DNA from: Brotaphodocola sp003480315
Lineage (GTDB): Bacteria > Bacillota > Clostridia > Lachnospirales > Lachnospiraceae
Strand: one strand, 5' to 3'
Assembly: GCF_964246085.1 (NCBI RefSeq)
Contig: NZ_CAXTPD010000007.1
Length of the DNA: 64,000 nucleotides
Each line of letters opens with the position of its first letter. The first letter of the stretch is position 1. Below the pieces are notes generated by a model. The model did not search any database. It was not told the DNA's origin and saw only the letters and a program-made list of their open reading frames with translations. A program made the position numbers and the translations under genes. Of the stretch, positions 7,775 to 16,944 are shown one piece after another.

Positions 7775-9308
7775 CTGCCGCCTCCTTCCCCCAGTAGCGC
7801 TCCTGCAGATCGCGGTAGCCTGCCGCCTCCCTAAGATGCGTCCGGTCAATCCGCTCCTTTCCTTCCAGATCTGCCAGGGTACGCGCCACCTTTAAAATCT
7901 TATGGCACCCTCTGGCACTTAAATCAAGTCTTGAAAAGATCTGCTGCAAAAATGCTTCATCATCCTCCCGCAGGCTGCAGAAATGACGGATCTGGCGGAT
8001 TCCCATCTCACTGTTCGTATAGATTCCGCTGCCTTCGTAACGGAGCTTCTGAATCTGGCGCGCGCGCACAATGCGATCCCGCATATCCGCGGAAGACTCA
8101 TTGTTCTGTTCTGTGCGAATGTCACGATAGGTCACCGGCGCTGCTTCCGCGCAGATATCAATGCGGTCTAAAAGCGGACGGGAAATCCGCCCAAGATAAC
8201 GCCTCACCTGCTGCGGCGTGCAGCTGCACCGGGAGCGGTCCGGATAATATCCGCATGGGCAGGGATTTAACGCTGCCACCAGCATGAAATGTGCCGGGAA
8301 CGTAAAGCTGCTGTTCACACGGGATATCGTCACACAATGCTCCTCCAGTGGCTGACGCAAAATTTCCAGTGTCTTTTTTTCAAACTCTGCCAGCTCGTCC
8401 AGAAACAGGACACCGCGGGATGCCAGAGAGATTTCTCCCGGTTTTGGCCAGATGCCTCCTCCGGTCAGCGCCTGTGCGCTGATGGTGTGGTGGGGTGACC
8501 GGTATGGCCTTGTTCCGATCAGGGCATGGCCTTGTGGCAGCATCCCGCAAATGCTGTATACCTTTGATACCTCCAGCTGTTCCTCCCTGGACAGCTCCGG
8601 CATAATGGTCGGAATTCGTCTGGCCATCATGCTCTTGCCGCTTCCCGGCGGGCCGATGTAGAGAAGATTGTGTCCGCCTGCTACCGCTACCTCCGTTGCG
8701 CGCCGCATAAATTTCTGTCCGTTTACCTCAGAAAAATCCACCTGATAAGCTGTTTGACAATCCATATCGGCTGACACACGCTCCGTACAGATTGCATCCG
8801 GTTCATTTAAAAGTTCAACCACCTCCTGCAGATTCCGGATTTTTACAATCTCCATGCAGTCCACAGCGACTCCCTCTGCTACATTCTCTTCCGGAAGAAA
8901 GCAGCGCCTGAGTCCTGTCTCTGCCATGGCAAGCACCATGGAAAGCACACCGCGCACCGGCTTGATCCTTCCATCCAGTCCCAGTTCTCCGAGAAAACCC
9001 GTATGCTTTAATTCTGGCTGCATGACAATCCCATATGCTGCCAGAACCGCAATGGCTACCGGCAGATCGCAGGCAGTTCCTTCTTTTCTGACATTTGCCG
9101 GTGACAGATTCACTGTGATCTTTTTCGATGACAGGTGATAGCCGGAATTTCGCATTGCGGTGCGCACCCGTTCCTCTGCCTCTTTTACCTCCGATGCCAG
9201 GGATCCTACCATATAGAAACCAGGCAGACCATTGCTGACATCCGCCTCTACCTGAACCACGTAGCCATCTATCCCCCGCAATCCTCCACTGTATACTTTG
9301 CTGAACAA
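7758..9308 (-). CDS. comM: YifB/ComM-family Mg chelatase-like AAA+ ATPase
   Basis: ComM is a hexameric helicase that promotes branch migration during recombination of imported DNA; the family is also called YifB. I choose the TTG at 9308 (MFSKVYSGGLRGIDG) because it matches the usual family start and has AAAGGAG nine bases upstream; the product has 516 residues, the normal size. An in-frame ATG at 9359 is the alternative. The N-terminal lon-like domain (1-180) is followed by Walker A GPPGSGKS at 219-226, Walker B LFLDELAEF, and the C-terminal Mg_chelatase_C region. A small zinc-binding-like CPCGYYPDRSRCSC insert is present, as in other YifB proteins. Confidence 0.95.
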   Translation of the reverse strand: MFSKVYSGGLRGIDGYVVQVEADVSNGLPGFYMVGSLASEVKEAEERVRTAMRNSGYHLSSKKITVNLSPANVRKEGTACDLPVAIAVLAAYGIVMQPELKHTGFLGELGLDGRIKPVRGVLSMVLAMAETGLRRCFLPEENVAEGVAVDCMEIVKIRNLQEVVELLNEPDAICTERVSADMDCQTAYQVDFSEVNGQKFMRRATEVAVAGGHNLLYIGPPGSGKSMMARRIPTIMPELSREEQLEVSKVYSICGMLPQGHALIGTRPYRSPHHTISAQALTGGGIWPKPGEISLASRGVLFLDELAEFEKKTLEILRQPLEEHCVTISRVNSSFTFPAHFMLVAALNPCPCGYYPDRSRCSCTPQQVRRYLGRISRPLLDRIDICAEAAPVTYRDIRTEQNNESSADMRDRIVRARQIQKLRYEGSGIYTNSEMGIRQIRHFCSLREDDEAFLQQIFSRLDLSARGCHKILKVARTLADLEGKERIDRTHLREAAGYRDLQERYWGKEAADDVPN

Positions 9309-9456
9309 AAATAAAAGCTCCTTTCCTTTTTTCTGTATTTGTAGCTTCACTATATCCATGGAAATGGAAAAGAACCAGATTTTTTTACCGCAAAATTCGG
9401 CAGCATCCGGCATGCAGCATAATCTGAAGACAGGCCGACGCAGGTATTTGTCTGAC

Positions 9457-9500
9457 AAAAAGAATGCCCGGTGACATTCATGCCACCGGACATTCTTTTT
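9457..9500 (-). terminator. Terminator of the citrate operon
   Basis: On the minus strand AAAAAGAATGTCCGGTG pairs with CACCGGGCATTCTTTTT, a long near-perfect stem ending in T residues, 23 bases after the transporter stop codon. The flanking A and T runs make it potentially bidirectional. Confidence 0.92.
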
Positions 9501-9523
9501 GCTTTTATCTGTTTTATTTAAGA

Positions 9524-10924
9524 TTACAGCGGAAGGATTCCAAGCATTACTGCAAACAGCATGCAGAGAATGGAGAAAATCCATACATAGCCGAAGGAAG
9601 CCTTGATGTGATCCTTGATATCCACATCTGCCAGACCAATACCGAGCAGGGTTGCCGGTACCATCGGGCTGATGAAGGTTGCACAGTTACGGCACACAAC
9701 CATCGCTACTGCGATCGGGAACGCCTCAACACCGAAGGATGCGCCGATTGCGATCATAACCGGAAGCATTCCGTAGAAGTAGGAGTCGGTATCGAAGCAA
9801 AGTGCTAACGGTACGGACAGGATACCAATTACCAGAGGCAGATGCTGTCCCAGTGCTGCCGGCAGGATCATGGAAATGATACCAGCCATGTTGGATACTA
9901 CAGAGGTCTTCATCATCTCAACACCCGGCTTTGCAATAACTGCTGCGCCGTCTGCGTTGAAACCATATACCAGAACACCCATCAGAACTGCTGCGCCCAT
10001 CAGAGTTGAGCACATCATCAGCGCCGGACCTGCATGACGGTTGATCATCTTTTTCTGCATCTTGATCGGAGTGTAGTTTACCAGAAGTGCTGCCGCTACG
10101 CCCAGCATGAATGGGAAGTAGCTCGGGAACTGATCCCATACTAACATTGCGATTACTGCGATTGTTAAGCAGATATTGAATGCGAACAGCTTCGGTCTTG
10201 CATACTCATTTTCATCAGCCTGATGCTGAGCCTCTTCTGCTGCCTCCTCTGCACTGGACTGCTGTGCCAGCTTACCATTCAGGCCTGCGCCTCTTCTCTT
10301 CTCCTGGATACCTGCGAATACTGCATGTGCCAGACAGAGAATGATACCAAAAATCTGGATCGGGATCAGTCTGCTCCAGAGCTGTCCAGCCTCCATACCA
10401 AGTACAGATGCCGCACGCATGGTCGGGCCTGCCCAAGGCATCAGGTTTAAAACACCCATTGCCAGAACGGCTACACGAAGCAGGGTGGACGGTCTCATGT
10501 GCATTTTCTTGTAGACCGGAAGCATGGCCGGAACTACGATCAGGAAGGTGGAAGCTCCGCCGCCGTCCAGATGACCGATCAGGGCGATCAGGGCTGTCAT
10601 AACGGTTACACCGATGACATTGTCGCCAACGTGTTTCATCAGCTTGTTGATGATGACATCAAACATGCCGGCATCCGTCATGATGCCGAAGAACAGAACT
10701 GAGAATACAAACAGTGCTGCGGTCGGGCCGGTGCTCTTAAAGCCGCCCTTGATCAGATCGCCGATCTGCTCGATGGAATAGTATCCGCCAGCTACCAGGA
10801 TCAGAGCCAGGATGGACGGAAAGATGATGAATGCCATACTTGGCATGGTTTTACTCTTGAACAGTGTTACTACTAAAGCAACGATACAGGCAAAGCCTAA
10901 AATACCTACTACTAATTCTGACAT
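9524..10924 (-). CDS. CitMHS-family citrate/divalent cation symporter
   Basis: This 466-residue membrane protein has about eleven hydrophobic segments and belongs by sequence character to the CitMHS group (CitM/CitH, metal-citrate:proton symporters). Family-like features are the LIGHLDGGGASTFLIVVPAMLPV segment near residue 120, which resembles the conserved GHLDGxGA motif, and a long hydrophilic central loop (about 205-230) rich in Ala, Glu and Gln. The ATG at 10924 is preceded by GGAGG. It lies 130 bases downstream of citF on the same strand, so its likely role is to bring in citrate for the citrate lyase encoded by citDEF. Choice of metal partner cannot be read from the sequence. Confidence 0.9.
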   Translation of the reverse strand: MSELVVGILGFACIVALVVTLFKSKTMPSMAFIIFPSILALILVAGGYYSIEQIGDLIKGGFKSTGPTAALFVFSVLFFGIMTDAGMFDVIINKLMKHVGDNVIGVTVMTALIALIGHLDGGGASTFLIVVPAMLPVYKKMHMRPSTLLRVAVLAMGVLNLMPWAGPTMRAASVLGMEAGQLWSRLIPIQIFGIILCLAHAVFAGIQEKRRGAGLNGKLAQQSSAEEAAEEAQHQADENEYARPKLFAFNICLTIAVIAMLVWDQFPSYFPFMLGVAAALLVNYTPIKMQKKMINRHAGPALMMCSTLMGAAVLMGVLVYGFNADGAAVIAKPGVEMMKTSVVSNMAGIISMILPAALGQHLPLVIGILSVPLALCFDTDSYFYGMLPVMIAIGASFGVEAFPIAVAMVVCRNCATFISPMVPATLLGIGLADVDIKDHIKASFGYVWIFSILCMLFAVMLGILPL

Positions 10925-10967
10925 ATAATTTCCTCCATAATATGTGTAAGTGTTGTTTTGTTACCGG

Positions 10968-10997
10968 TCCGGCCAGAGATTCCCGGCTCTGACCGGA
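10968..10997 (-). promoter_or_regulatory. Intercistronic hairpin between citF and the citrate transporter
   Basis: On the minus strand TCCGGTCAGAG pairs with CTCTGGCCGGA (11 bp, one G-U) around an 8-base loop. No T run follows, so it is not a normal terminator. It may protect the citDEF message from decay or adjust expression of the transporter. Confidence 0.5.
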
Positions 10998-11054
10998 TCC
11001 AAAAGCGCTTATCCTGCGAAATCAGCTTGCTACCTCATCCGCTTTTGCATAAAA

Positions 11055-12617
11055 TCAATCCTGGAACTCGTAGTCCTTGATCTCACGGACAACATCCAGC
11101 ACCGTGCCGTCACGGCTCTCGATGATACCAACCACGCGGTCACCAAACTGTACCGGATCCGGCTCGCCTACGATGGCATATGCCTTGTCACGCAGCTCCT
11201 CGATGGTGCAGAACGGAAGCTTAACGTCCTTCATGCACTCGATCAGATCCTGTCTGCGCGGGTTGATCGCGATACCGTAATCGGTGATGACAACATCTAC
11301 GGTCTCGCCCGGAGTGGTTACGGTGGTTACGTTGGTACAGATAGCCGGGATTCTTCCCTGCAGAAGCGGGGCAATGACGATGGTGCACTTTGCTCCTGCT
11401 GCAGTATCCGGATGACCGCCCTGGGCTCCGGTGATCATGCCGTCAGAACCTACAACCACGTTGCAGTTGAAGTTTACATCGACCTCAAGGGAAGCCAGGA
11501 TCACGAAGTCAAGCTTGTTGACGTAAGCGCCCTTGTTGAACGGATCTGCATACTCAGATGCGGAGATCTCGATGTGGTTCGGATTGGTCTTGATGGACTC
11601 AATGGCACCCATATCGAAATCCTGGGTATCTACGATCTTGTCGATGAGACCCTTTGCAAGCAGGTTGCACATCGGAGTGGTGATACCGCCGAGGCCAAGT
11701 CCCATCTTAATGCCGCGCTCTTCCATGATCTTTCCAAGAGAGATGGTGGATGCGATGGACGCGCCACCGACACCGGTCTGATAGGAGAAGCCATCCTTAA
11801 AGTACGGAGTGTTGATAACGAACTGGGTGCAGTAATCTGCCATCATGATCTTACGAACATCGGTGGTCGGTTTCGCTGCGCCGGTTGCGATCTTGGCCGG
11901 GTTTCCGATCTCATCTACTACGCAGACGAAATCCACCTGGGTCATGGAGATGCTTGCCGGGATGTTCGGGAACGGAACGAGACAGTCAGTGATCGCTACG
12001 ACTCTGTCTGCGTACTGAGCGTCTACCATAGCGTAGGATAATACGCCGCAGTCGCTCTTTCCGCCGTTTGCTCTCATGTTGCCGTACTCATCGCAGGTCG
12101 GTGCTCCGATGAATGCGATGTCGATATGAACCTCACCGGACTCGATGGCTCTGACACGGCCGCCGTGAGAACGCATGATCGCGATGTCTCTTAATTTACC
12201 GGTGGAAATTGCCTCACCGATCTTACCGCGCACACCGGAAGACTGGATTCCAACGATGGTGCCGTCCTCAATGTACGGAACAATGGCATCGTTTGCCTTA
12301 CCAAGGGAGCTTGCGCAGATGGTGATGCCCTTGATACCCATCTTGTGGATCTCTTCCATAACCATATTTACCACATAGTCACCCTCACGGAAGTGATGGT
12401 GGAAGGAAATGGTCATGCCATCTTTGATCTCACACTTAACCAGTGCCTCGTGAATGTTCTCCACGATCTTGCTTCTGTTCGGGTCCATCATGGCATGAGC
12501 CTTCGGAGCTGCTTTCTTATACTCGTGATTATCGTAAGCGTAAGCGCCCTTGAATGCTTCCTTACCGGTTGCCTTTAATACCTCTTCCGGGATTTCTCTT
12601 CCTACTGCATTGATCAT
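11055..12617 (-). CDS. citF: Citrate lyase alpha subunit (citrate:acyl carrier protein transferase)
   Basis: CitF exchanges the acetyl group on the acyl carrier protein for citrate, making citryl-ACP and free acetate, the first half-reaction of citrate lyase. The 520-residue protein has two coenzyme A-transferase-like halves, as expected for the family, and is close to the usual length of about 510. The start at 12617 (MINAVGREIPEEV) lies behind GAGGGGG, one base after the citE stop. A longer frame to 12680 would begin inside citE and has no site of its own. Its place directly after citD and citE confirms the assignment. Confidence 0.95.
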   Translation of the reverse strand: MINAVGREIPEEVLKATGKEAFKGAYAYDNHEYKKAAPKAHAMMDPNRSKIVENIHEALVKCEIKDGMTISFHHHFREGDYVVNMVMEEIHKMGIKGITICASSLGKANDAIVPYIEDGTIVGIQSSGVRGKIGEAISTGKLRDIAIMRSHGGRVRAIESGEVHIDIAFIGAPTCDEYGNMRANGGKSDCGVLSYAMVDAQYADRVVAITDCLVPFPNIPASISMTQVDFVCVVDEIGNPAKIATGAAKPTTDVRKIMMADYCTQFVINTPYFKDGFSYQTGVGGASIASTISLGKIMEERGIKMGLGLGGITTPMCNLLAKGLIDKIVDTQDFDMGAIESIKTNPNHIEISASEYADPFNKGAYVNKLDFVILASLEVDVNFNCNVVVGSDGMITGAQGGHPDTAAGAKCTIVIAPLLQGRIPAICTNVTTVTTPGETVDVVITDYGIAINPRRQDLIECMKDVKLPFCTIEELRDKAYAIVGEPDPVQFGDRVVGIIESRDGTVLDVVREIKDYEFQD

Positions 12618-12618
12618 C

Positions 12619-13521
12619 TTATAAATCCCCCTCATATACGCCTGATGCTTTTGCCAGGGCAATTGTTCTCTTTGCTCCATCGTAGAATGCGATATCGATC
12701 ATCTTGCCGTCTACGGTAAATACGCCGATACCCTGTGCCTTCTTCTCATCGATCTCTTTTACAACCTTCTCTGCGAAGATGATTTCCTTCTGGGTTGGGG
12801 TAAATACCTTATGAACAACATCGATCTGACGCGGGTTTACGAGGGATTTTCCATCGAAGCCCATCATCTTGATCATCCTGACCTCTTCTTCAAACACGTC
12901 CATAGCATCCAGGTTGGTGAATACGGTATCCCAGCACTGTACACCGGCTGCTCTTGCAGCGATGATCATCTGCTGTCTTGCGCCCTGCAGCTCTACACCG
13001 GTTCCGGTAATCACGGTCTGCAGATCCTTAGTATAGTCACCGCCGGAAAGAGCAATACCGATCAGACGGTCAGAAGACTTACAAACCTCAAGGGCATTTA
13101 AGACACCCTTGCAGGACTCCAGAGCTGCCATTAACAGAGTGGAGCCTTCCGGTCTTCCAAACTCTCTCTCAGCTGCCAGCACATGCTCCTCTACGGTATG
13201 TACGTCCTGTGCGGTCTCGGTCTTTGCGATACGGATGGTATCAGCACCGCCAGCCACGCAGACGCGGATATCTTCCTTCCAGTGCGGGGTGTCCAGTCCG
13301 TTGATGCGGACAACACGCTCAACTCCGCGGTAATCAATCTCCTGCAGCGCATGGTACAGGGAGTATCTTGCTGCATCCTTCTGGTTCTCTGCTACTGCAT
13401 CCTCCAGATCCAGCATGATGGAATCCGGTCTGTAGATGTACGGATCCTTGATCAGTCCCGGCTTCTGGCAGTTTAAGAACATCATGGAACGTCTCAGTCT
13501 TTTTTTATTCGGATGGCTCAT
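12619..13521 (-). CDS. citE: Citrate lyase beta subunit (citryl-ACP lyase)
   Basis: CitE cleaves citryl-ACP to oxaloacetate and acetyl-ACP. The 300-residue protein is a HpcH/HpaI-aldolase-type barrel with the N-terminal SMMFLNCQKPGLI stretch, the SIMLDLEDAVAENQKD metal/substrate motif near residue 40, and the VRINGLDTPHW segment with the substrate-binding Arg. Its ATG overlaps the citD stop codon by one base (TAATG), so translation is coupled. The next gene, citF, starts one base after its stop. Together with CitD and CitF it forms the lyase complex. Confidence 0.96.
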   Translation of the reverse strand: MSHPNKKRLRRSMMFLNCQKPGLIKDPYIYRPDSIMLDLEDAVAENQKDAARYSLYHALQEIDYRGVERVVRINGLDTPHWKEDIRVCVAGGADTIRIAKTETAQDVHTVEEHVLAAEREFGRPEGSTLLMAALESCKGVLNALEVCKSSDRLIGIALSGGDYTKDLQTVITGTGVELQGARQQMIIAARAAGVQCWDTVFTNLDAMDVFEEEVRMIKMMGFDGKSLVNPRQIDVVHKVFTPTQKEIIFAEKVVKEIDEKKAQGIGVFTVDGKMIDIAFYDGAKRTIALAKASGVYEGDL

Positions 13522-13820
13522 TATTTAATTACACCTCCCCATGGAAGATTCTCAGTGATATCGTTGGAACGGTATACTGCGCACTCAACACGTGCCTTTA
13601 AGGTGCAGTCCAGAGCACCCTTATCCACTACAGTCACCTTTGCGTCTTTTACATCAAGACGGTTTAAGGTCTCAAGGACAGTTGCTTTGATCTGCTTTCC
13701 AAACTGGTGAATCACACTGCTCTCGATGGAAAGCTCAACCGTGCCATTTCCCGGCTCTACGGTAACCTGGGCATCGCTGGATTCCAGAGTACCTGCCATG
13801 GCAGCTTTCTTTACTTCCAT
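13521..13820 (-). CDS. citD: Citrate lyase acyl carrier protein (gamma subunit)
   Basis: CitD is the small carrier of the citrate lyase complex and holds the phosphoribosyl-dephospho-CoA prosthetic group. The 99-residue product starts at 13820 behind AGGAGG. The attachment motif GTLESSD is clear, with Ser14 at the position used in the Klebsiella protein. The rest of the chain matches the compact carrier fold in length. It is the first gene of the citDEF-transporter operon. The genes that make and attach the prosthetic group (citG, citX) and the activating ligase (citC) are not in this window. Confidence 0.95.
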   Translation of the reverse strand: MEVKKAAMAGTLESSDAQVTVEPGNGTVELSIESSVIHQFGKQIKATVLETLNRLDVKDAKVTVVDKGALDCTLKARVECAVYRSNDITENLPWGGVIK

Positions 13821-14146
13821 TTTCTTCCTCCTTTTGTCCGAAGACAATCAATACTTCTTCGCCGAATGTTTTTGCTATCACACACCGGTTTTTTTGTTCA
13901 TCCACAGTGTATCACCCGAGATACAATCTTTCAAATACTTAAATTATTATAGTGTACATAAGCCTTTCTCTATATCTTTTTCGCTTTTGATAATTTTTAT
14001 CCTATACCACATGAACAAAAAACCTATACCCCCTGAATGTACCGTAGGAATTGAATCCATTCCGGATTTGTGATATTATAATAAAATATTTCATGTACTT
14101 TTCAGCAAACAATACAATTACTTTCCGCAGAAAGGGAGTCCTTCTT
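13821..14146. promoter_or_regulatory. Divergent control region of citD and the LysR gene
   Basis: This 326-base gap has no gene. Toward citD (minus strand) a TATAAT -10 at 13946-13951 has no good -35, which fits an activator-dependent promoter. Toward the LysR gene (plus strand) TTGAAT at 14051-14056, a 17-base spacer and TATTAT at 14074-14079 form a basal promoter. Between them CCTATACC is repeated exactly at 14000-14007 and 14022-14029, 22 bases apart, two helical turns, at about -60 to -90 from the predicted citD start. This is where LysR-type activators usually bind. Confidence 0.6.
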
Positions 14147-15085
14147 ATGAATATCAAACACGCCCAGTACATGCTGACCGTGATGCAGGAGGGCAGCATC
14201 ACTGCAGCCGCAAAAAAGCTTTACATTTCCCAGCCGTCCTTAAGCCAGATGATCAAGCTGGTGGAGACCAATCTCGGTACTCCCATTTTTAACCGCTCCA
14301 CGGATCCGATCACGCTGACCTATGCCGGCGAAAAATATATTGAAGCAGCAAAGCAGATCCTCACGATCAACAACAACCTGCAAAAGGAGATTGACGAGAT
14401 CAACCACGAGGACCACGGCTGCCTGAAGCTGGGCATCCCGGTCCAGCGCGCCATGCAGGTGCTTCCCTATGTGCTGCCCCGCTTTATGAAGAAGTACCCC
14501 TTTGTGGATATCGATCTGCATGAACATGGTTCGTCCATCACGGAATCTATGCTGATCGAAGGCTCCATCGACCTGGCGTGCCTTACCACCTATCCAAAGC
14601 ATGAAGAACTGAGTTATACCCTGATCGAAGATGAAGATCTGGTCCTTCTGACCAGCCGGAATACCGATCTTGCCAGACGGATCCCGTCCGGAACCCCCAT
14701 TGAGATCACGCAGGCCCGGAATGAAAAATTTATTTCCAGCAAAGAGGGGCACAATGTCAGCATCATCCAGAAACAGCTTTTTGCCACTTATGATATGCAG
14801 CCGGATATTCTTTTAAAAACCACCAGCATTGAGGTTGGCAAGCGCACTGCCATTGCCTGCGATGCAGTTATGATCTGCCCCATCAACTACATCGAAATGT
14901 CCCCGGAGCTGTATCCGTACTGCGCGTTTTATCCCATCCAGGGGATTGAGAACCAGAGAAGCTTCTATCTCTGTCATCGCAAGGACTTATACCTCACCAA
15001 ATATATGCGTGACTTCATCCACATCCTGACGGAGGTGGATAAGCCCTTCCTGCATGGAACGGCATTTTCTGATACCACTGATTGA
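14147..15085 (+). CDS. LysR-family transcriptional regulator, probable activator of citrate genes
   Basis: This 312-residue protein is the only clear plus-strand gene of the window. The N-terminal winged helix (about 1-60) has the LysR layout, with EGSITAAAKKLYISQPSLSQMI forming the helix-turn-helix. A linker helix follows, then the two-lobed periplasmic-binding-protein-like effector domain from about 90 to 300. The start at 14147 (MNIKHAQYML) has AAGGGAG eight bases upstream; a frame open from 14051 would cover its own promoter. It is transcribed away from citDEF and the shared gap holds a direct repeat, so control of the citrate operon, perhaps with citrate as effector, is the likely role. 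The effector is inference. Confidence 0.9.
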   Translation: MNIKHAQYMLTVMQEGSITAAAKKLYISQPSLSQMIKLVETNLGTPIFNRSTDPITLTYAGEKYIEAAKQILTINNNLQKEIDEINHEDHGCLKLGIPVQRAMQVLPYVLPRFMKKYPFVDIDLHEHGSSITESMLIEGSIDLACLTTYPKHEELSYTLIEDEDLVLLTSRNTDLARRIPSGTPIEITQARNEKFISSKEGHNVSIIQKQLFATYDMQPDILLKTTSIEVGKRTAIACDAVMICPINYIEMSPELYPYCAFYPIQGIENQRSFYLCHRKDLYLTKYMRDFIHILTEVDKPFLHGTAFSDTTD

Positions 15086-15103
15086 TCATCGTTTGTAAAT
15101 CAT

Positions 15104-15154
15104 AAAAAAGGATTTCCCGTGTGAGCACTGCTGCATCACGGGAAATCCTTTTTT
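15104..15154. terminator. Bidirectional terminator between the LysR gene and the NlpC/P60 gene
   Basis: AAAAAAGGATTTCCCGTG pairs with its exact complement CACGGGAAATCCTTTTTT around a 15-base loop. The two genes converge here (ends at 15085 and 15199), and the A and T runs on both sides allow termination on either strand. Confidence 0.95.
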
Positions 15155-15198
15155 ATGTTCTCATGTGTTTCTGATCGCTGTATGACAAAACCGGATCA

Positions 15199-16839
15199 TC
15201 AATCCAGGAAGGATCGTATGGTTTTCGGGGTGCGGTAATTCCAGGTCGAAATCTTGATCCCGCTTCTGCGGCTTGCCGCATGGACAATCTGTCCGTTGCC
15301 GATATACATGGCTACATGATTGACGGTGCCTTTGCTGTTGGTGTAAAAGATCAGGTCGCCCGGGCGCATCTCGCTGGATTTAATGCTCCGTCCGGTCTTT
15401 GCCTGCTCCCTGGAAGTTCTGGGAAGACCGACACCTGCAACATGGCTTAAAACGTATTTGACAAAGCCGGAACAGTCTGCTCCGGTATGCGGATCATTGC
15501 CGCCCCAGACATAACGTCCGCCCACAAACTGCAGCGCATAGTTGACTACCTGGCTGCGCATGGATGCGGTCTGGTTTGCCTTTTCCTCCAACGGGGAGAA
15601 CTTGATGGCTTCACTCAGCGCATAACGTACCTCCACGTTATTATCACGGGTAGAGATATAGGCATTGTCCGCGCTCTCCCCGCTGTCTCCGTCTCCGGTA
15701 TCCAGCTCGATCTCAACCCAGCCATCCAGCTGGGAGACAACTGAATAACGCTCCTCCTTGGAGATCTGGGTCCAGATCTTGGCATCGGTGTTTGGCTCTG
15801 CCCGGACGTTCAGACGGTCAGTGTTTACAATCGCCATCAGGGAGGCTGCATTCACAGCCAGATCCTTTGCCTCCTGCCCCACAGCCACATACTGGGGATC
15901 TGCCGTCACATAACCGGTAATGAAGCCAGACTTGATCTTGTACCAGCCATCCAGCGTTTCCAGGATCTCGCCGGCCGCCTTGCCCGGCAGCTTACCGATG
16001 ATATTCGCCTGTGAGTCGGTACTCGGTTCTTTTCGGATGTTTAAGTAATTATTGACCTTGGAAATCAGCAGATTGTCATACTGATTTAAGGCCATGGCCT
16101 TCAGATCCAGCTTTCTGGCCTCATTTAAAGCAAATCCAACCGTAACATAATCAGCGGAAATGTAACCGTCCGGGATCTTTACCCATCCCTCCAGCTCCTC
16201 CTCTACCGTGTAACGTTCGTTCACCAGAGCCTGTCCCACCACATTAGCCGGATCCAGAACAGGCTCCTGGCGGATATTCAGCTTTTCTGTCTGGACAATG
16301 GCCATCTTTGAGACATATTCCAGGGCCTTTGTCCTGGCTTCCTCCCCGCTGATCACATACTGATTATGAATGTAACCTTCAATTCCGCCGGAGGAAATGT
16401 GATCCCAGTCTCCTTCTCTGTCAAGGATCTCACAGGCACTGTTCTGTTCCAGCTTTCCGATGATCTTTCCGTCAGAGCCTGGTGTCTCCCGGACATTCAG
16501 GTAACCGGAAACCTGCACCAGTCCAAGGTTCTGGTAGGCATCTACCACAGCCTGCTTTTCTGCTTCCTCGATGTGAACGTCCTGGTCTCCTGCATCCCCG
16601 GCAGTTGTCTCCGCAGCTTCCGCCCCGCGTGCTTCTGCATCCGAGTCTGTCGCGATCGCTACGCCCTCGGACTTACCGGAGGAAGCCGGAAATCCGCCTT
16701 TTTTCCACAAAAATAAAACGCACAAAACCAGAAGGAGCAAAATCACAGCAATTCCTGCAATATGCAGATAATTTGCCCGTTTTCTGCGCCTTCTGGCTCT
16801 TTTGATAATCCTTGTATAGTCTTTCTTTTCTTCAGACAT
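15199..16839 (-). CDS. Membrane-anchored multi-SH3b NlpC/P60 cell wall hydrolase
   Basis: The 546-residue protein has a short basic cytoplasmic tail, one transmembrane segment at about 25-45, a low-complexity acidic linker, four bacterial SH3-like repeats between about 105 and 410, and a C-terminal NlpC/P60 peptidase. Each SH3b unit contains an LNIR/LNVR-E-P motif. Catalytic residues are visible: Cys456 in ADCSGF, His508 in NHVAMYIG and His520 in VHAAS. Enzymes of this type cut gamma-D-glutamyl-diamino acid links in wall peptides. The start at 16839 has GAGGAG upstream. It is a single-gene unit with an extended -10 promoter and a terminator shared with the LysR gene. Daughter-cell separation or wall turnover is likely. 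Confidence 0.9.
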   Translation of the reverse strand: MSEEKKDYTRIIKRARRRRKRANYLHIAGIAVILLLLVLCVLFLWKKGGFPASSGKSEGVAIATDSDAEARGAEAAETTAGDAGDQDVHIEEAEKQAVVDAYQNLGLVQVSGYLNVRETPGSDGKIIGKLEQNSACEILDREGDWDHISSGGIEGYIHNQYVISGEEARTKALEYVSKMAIVQTEKLNIRQEPVLDPANVVGQALVNERYTVEEELEGWVKIPDGYISADYVTVGFALNEARKLDLKAMALNQYDNLLISKVNNYLNIRKEPSTDSQANIIGKLPGKAAGEILETLDGWYKIKSGFITGYVTADPQYVAVGQEAKDLAVNAASLMAIVNTDRLNVRAEPNTDAKIWTQISKEERYSVVSQLDGWVEIELDTGDGDSGESADNAYISTRDNNVEVRYALSEAIKFSPLEEKANQTASMRSQVVNYALQFVGGRYVWGGNDPHTGADCSGFVKYVLSHVAGVGLPRTSREQAKTGRSIKSSEMRPGDLIFYTNSKGTVNHVAMYIGNGQIVHAASRRSGIKISTWNYRTPKTIRSFLD

Positions 16840-16868
16840 GGCAGTTCTCCTCATTTTTGCTGCTATTC

Positions 16869-16874
16869 AGTATA
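16869..16874 (-). promoter_or_regulatory. Extended -10 promoter of the NlpC/P60 gene
   Basis: On the minus strand TGT-TATACT (hexamer at 16869-16874) lies 30 bases before the start codon. The -35 position holds only a weak TTAAAA match, so the extended -10 probably carries the promoter. Confidence 0.5.
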
Positions 16875-16944
16875 ACATACCTTGCCTGATATTTTAAGCG
16901 ATAGATGTGAAAAAAGTATTAATTTTCTATTACGTCTGTTACAG

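Noticed and set aside
10950..12041. Long plus-strand frame of 363 codons opposite citF
   Set aside because: It lies wholly antisense to a well-supported enzyme gene, has no ribosome site and its product resembles no family.
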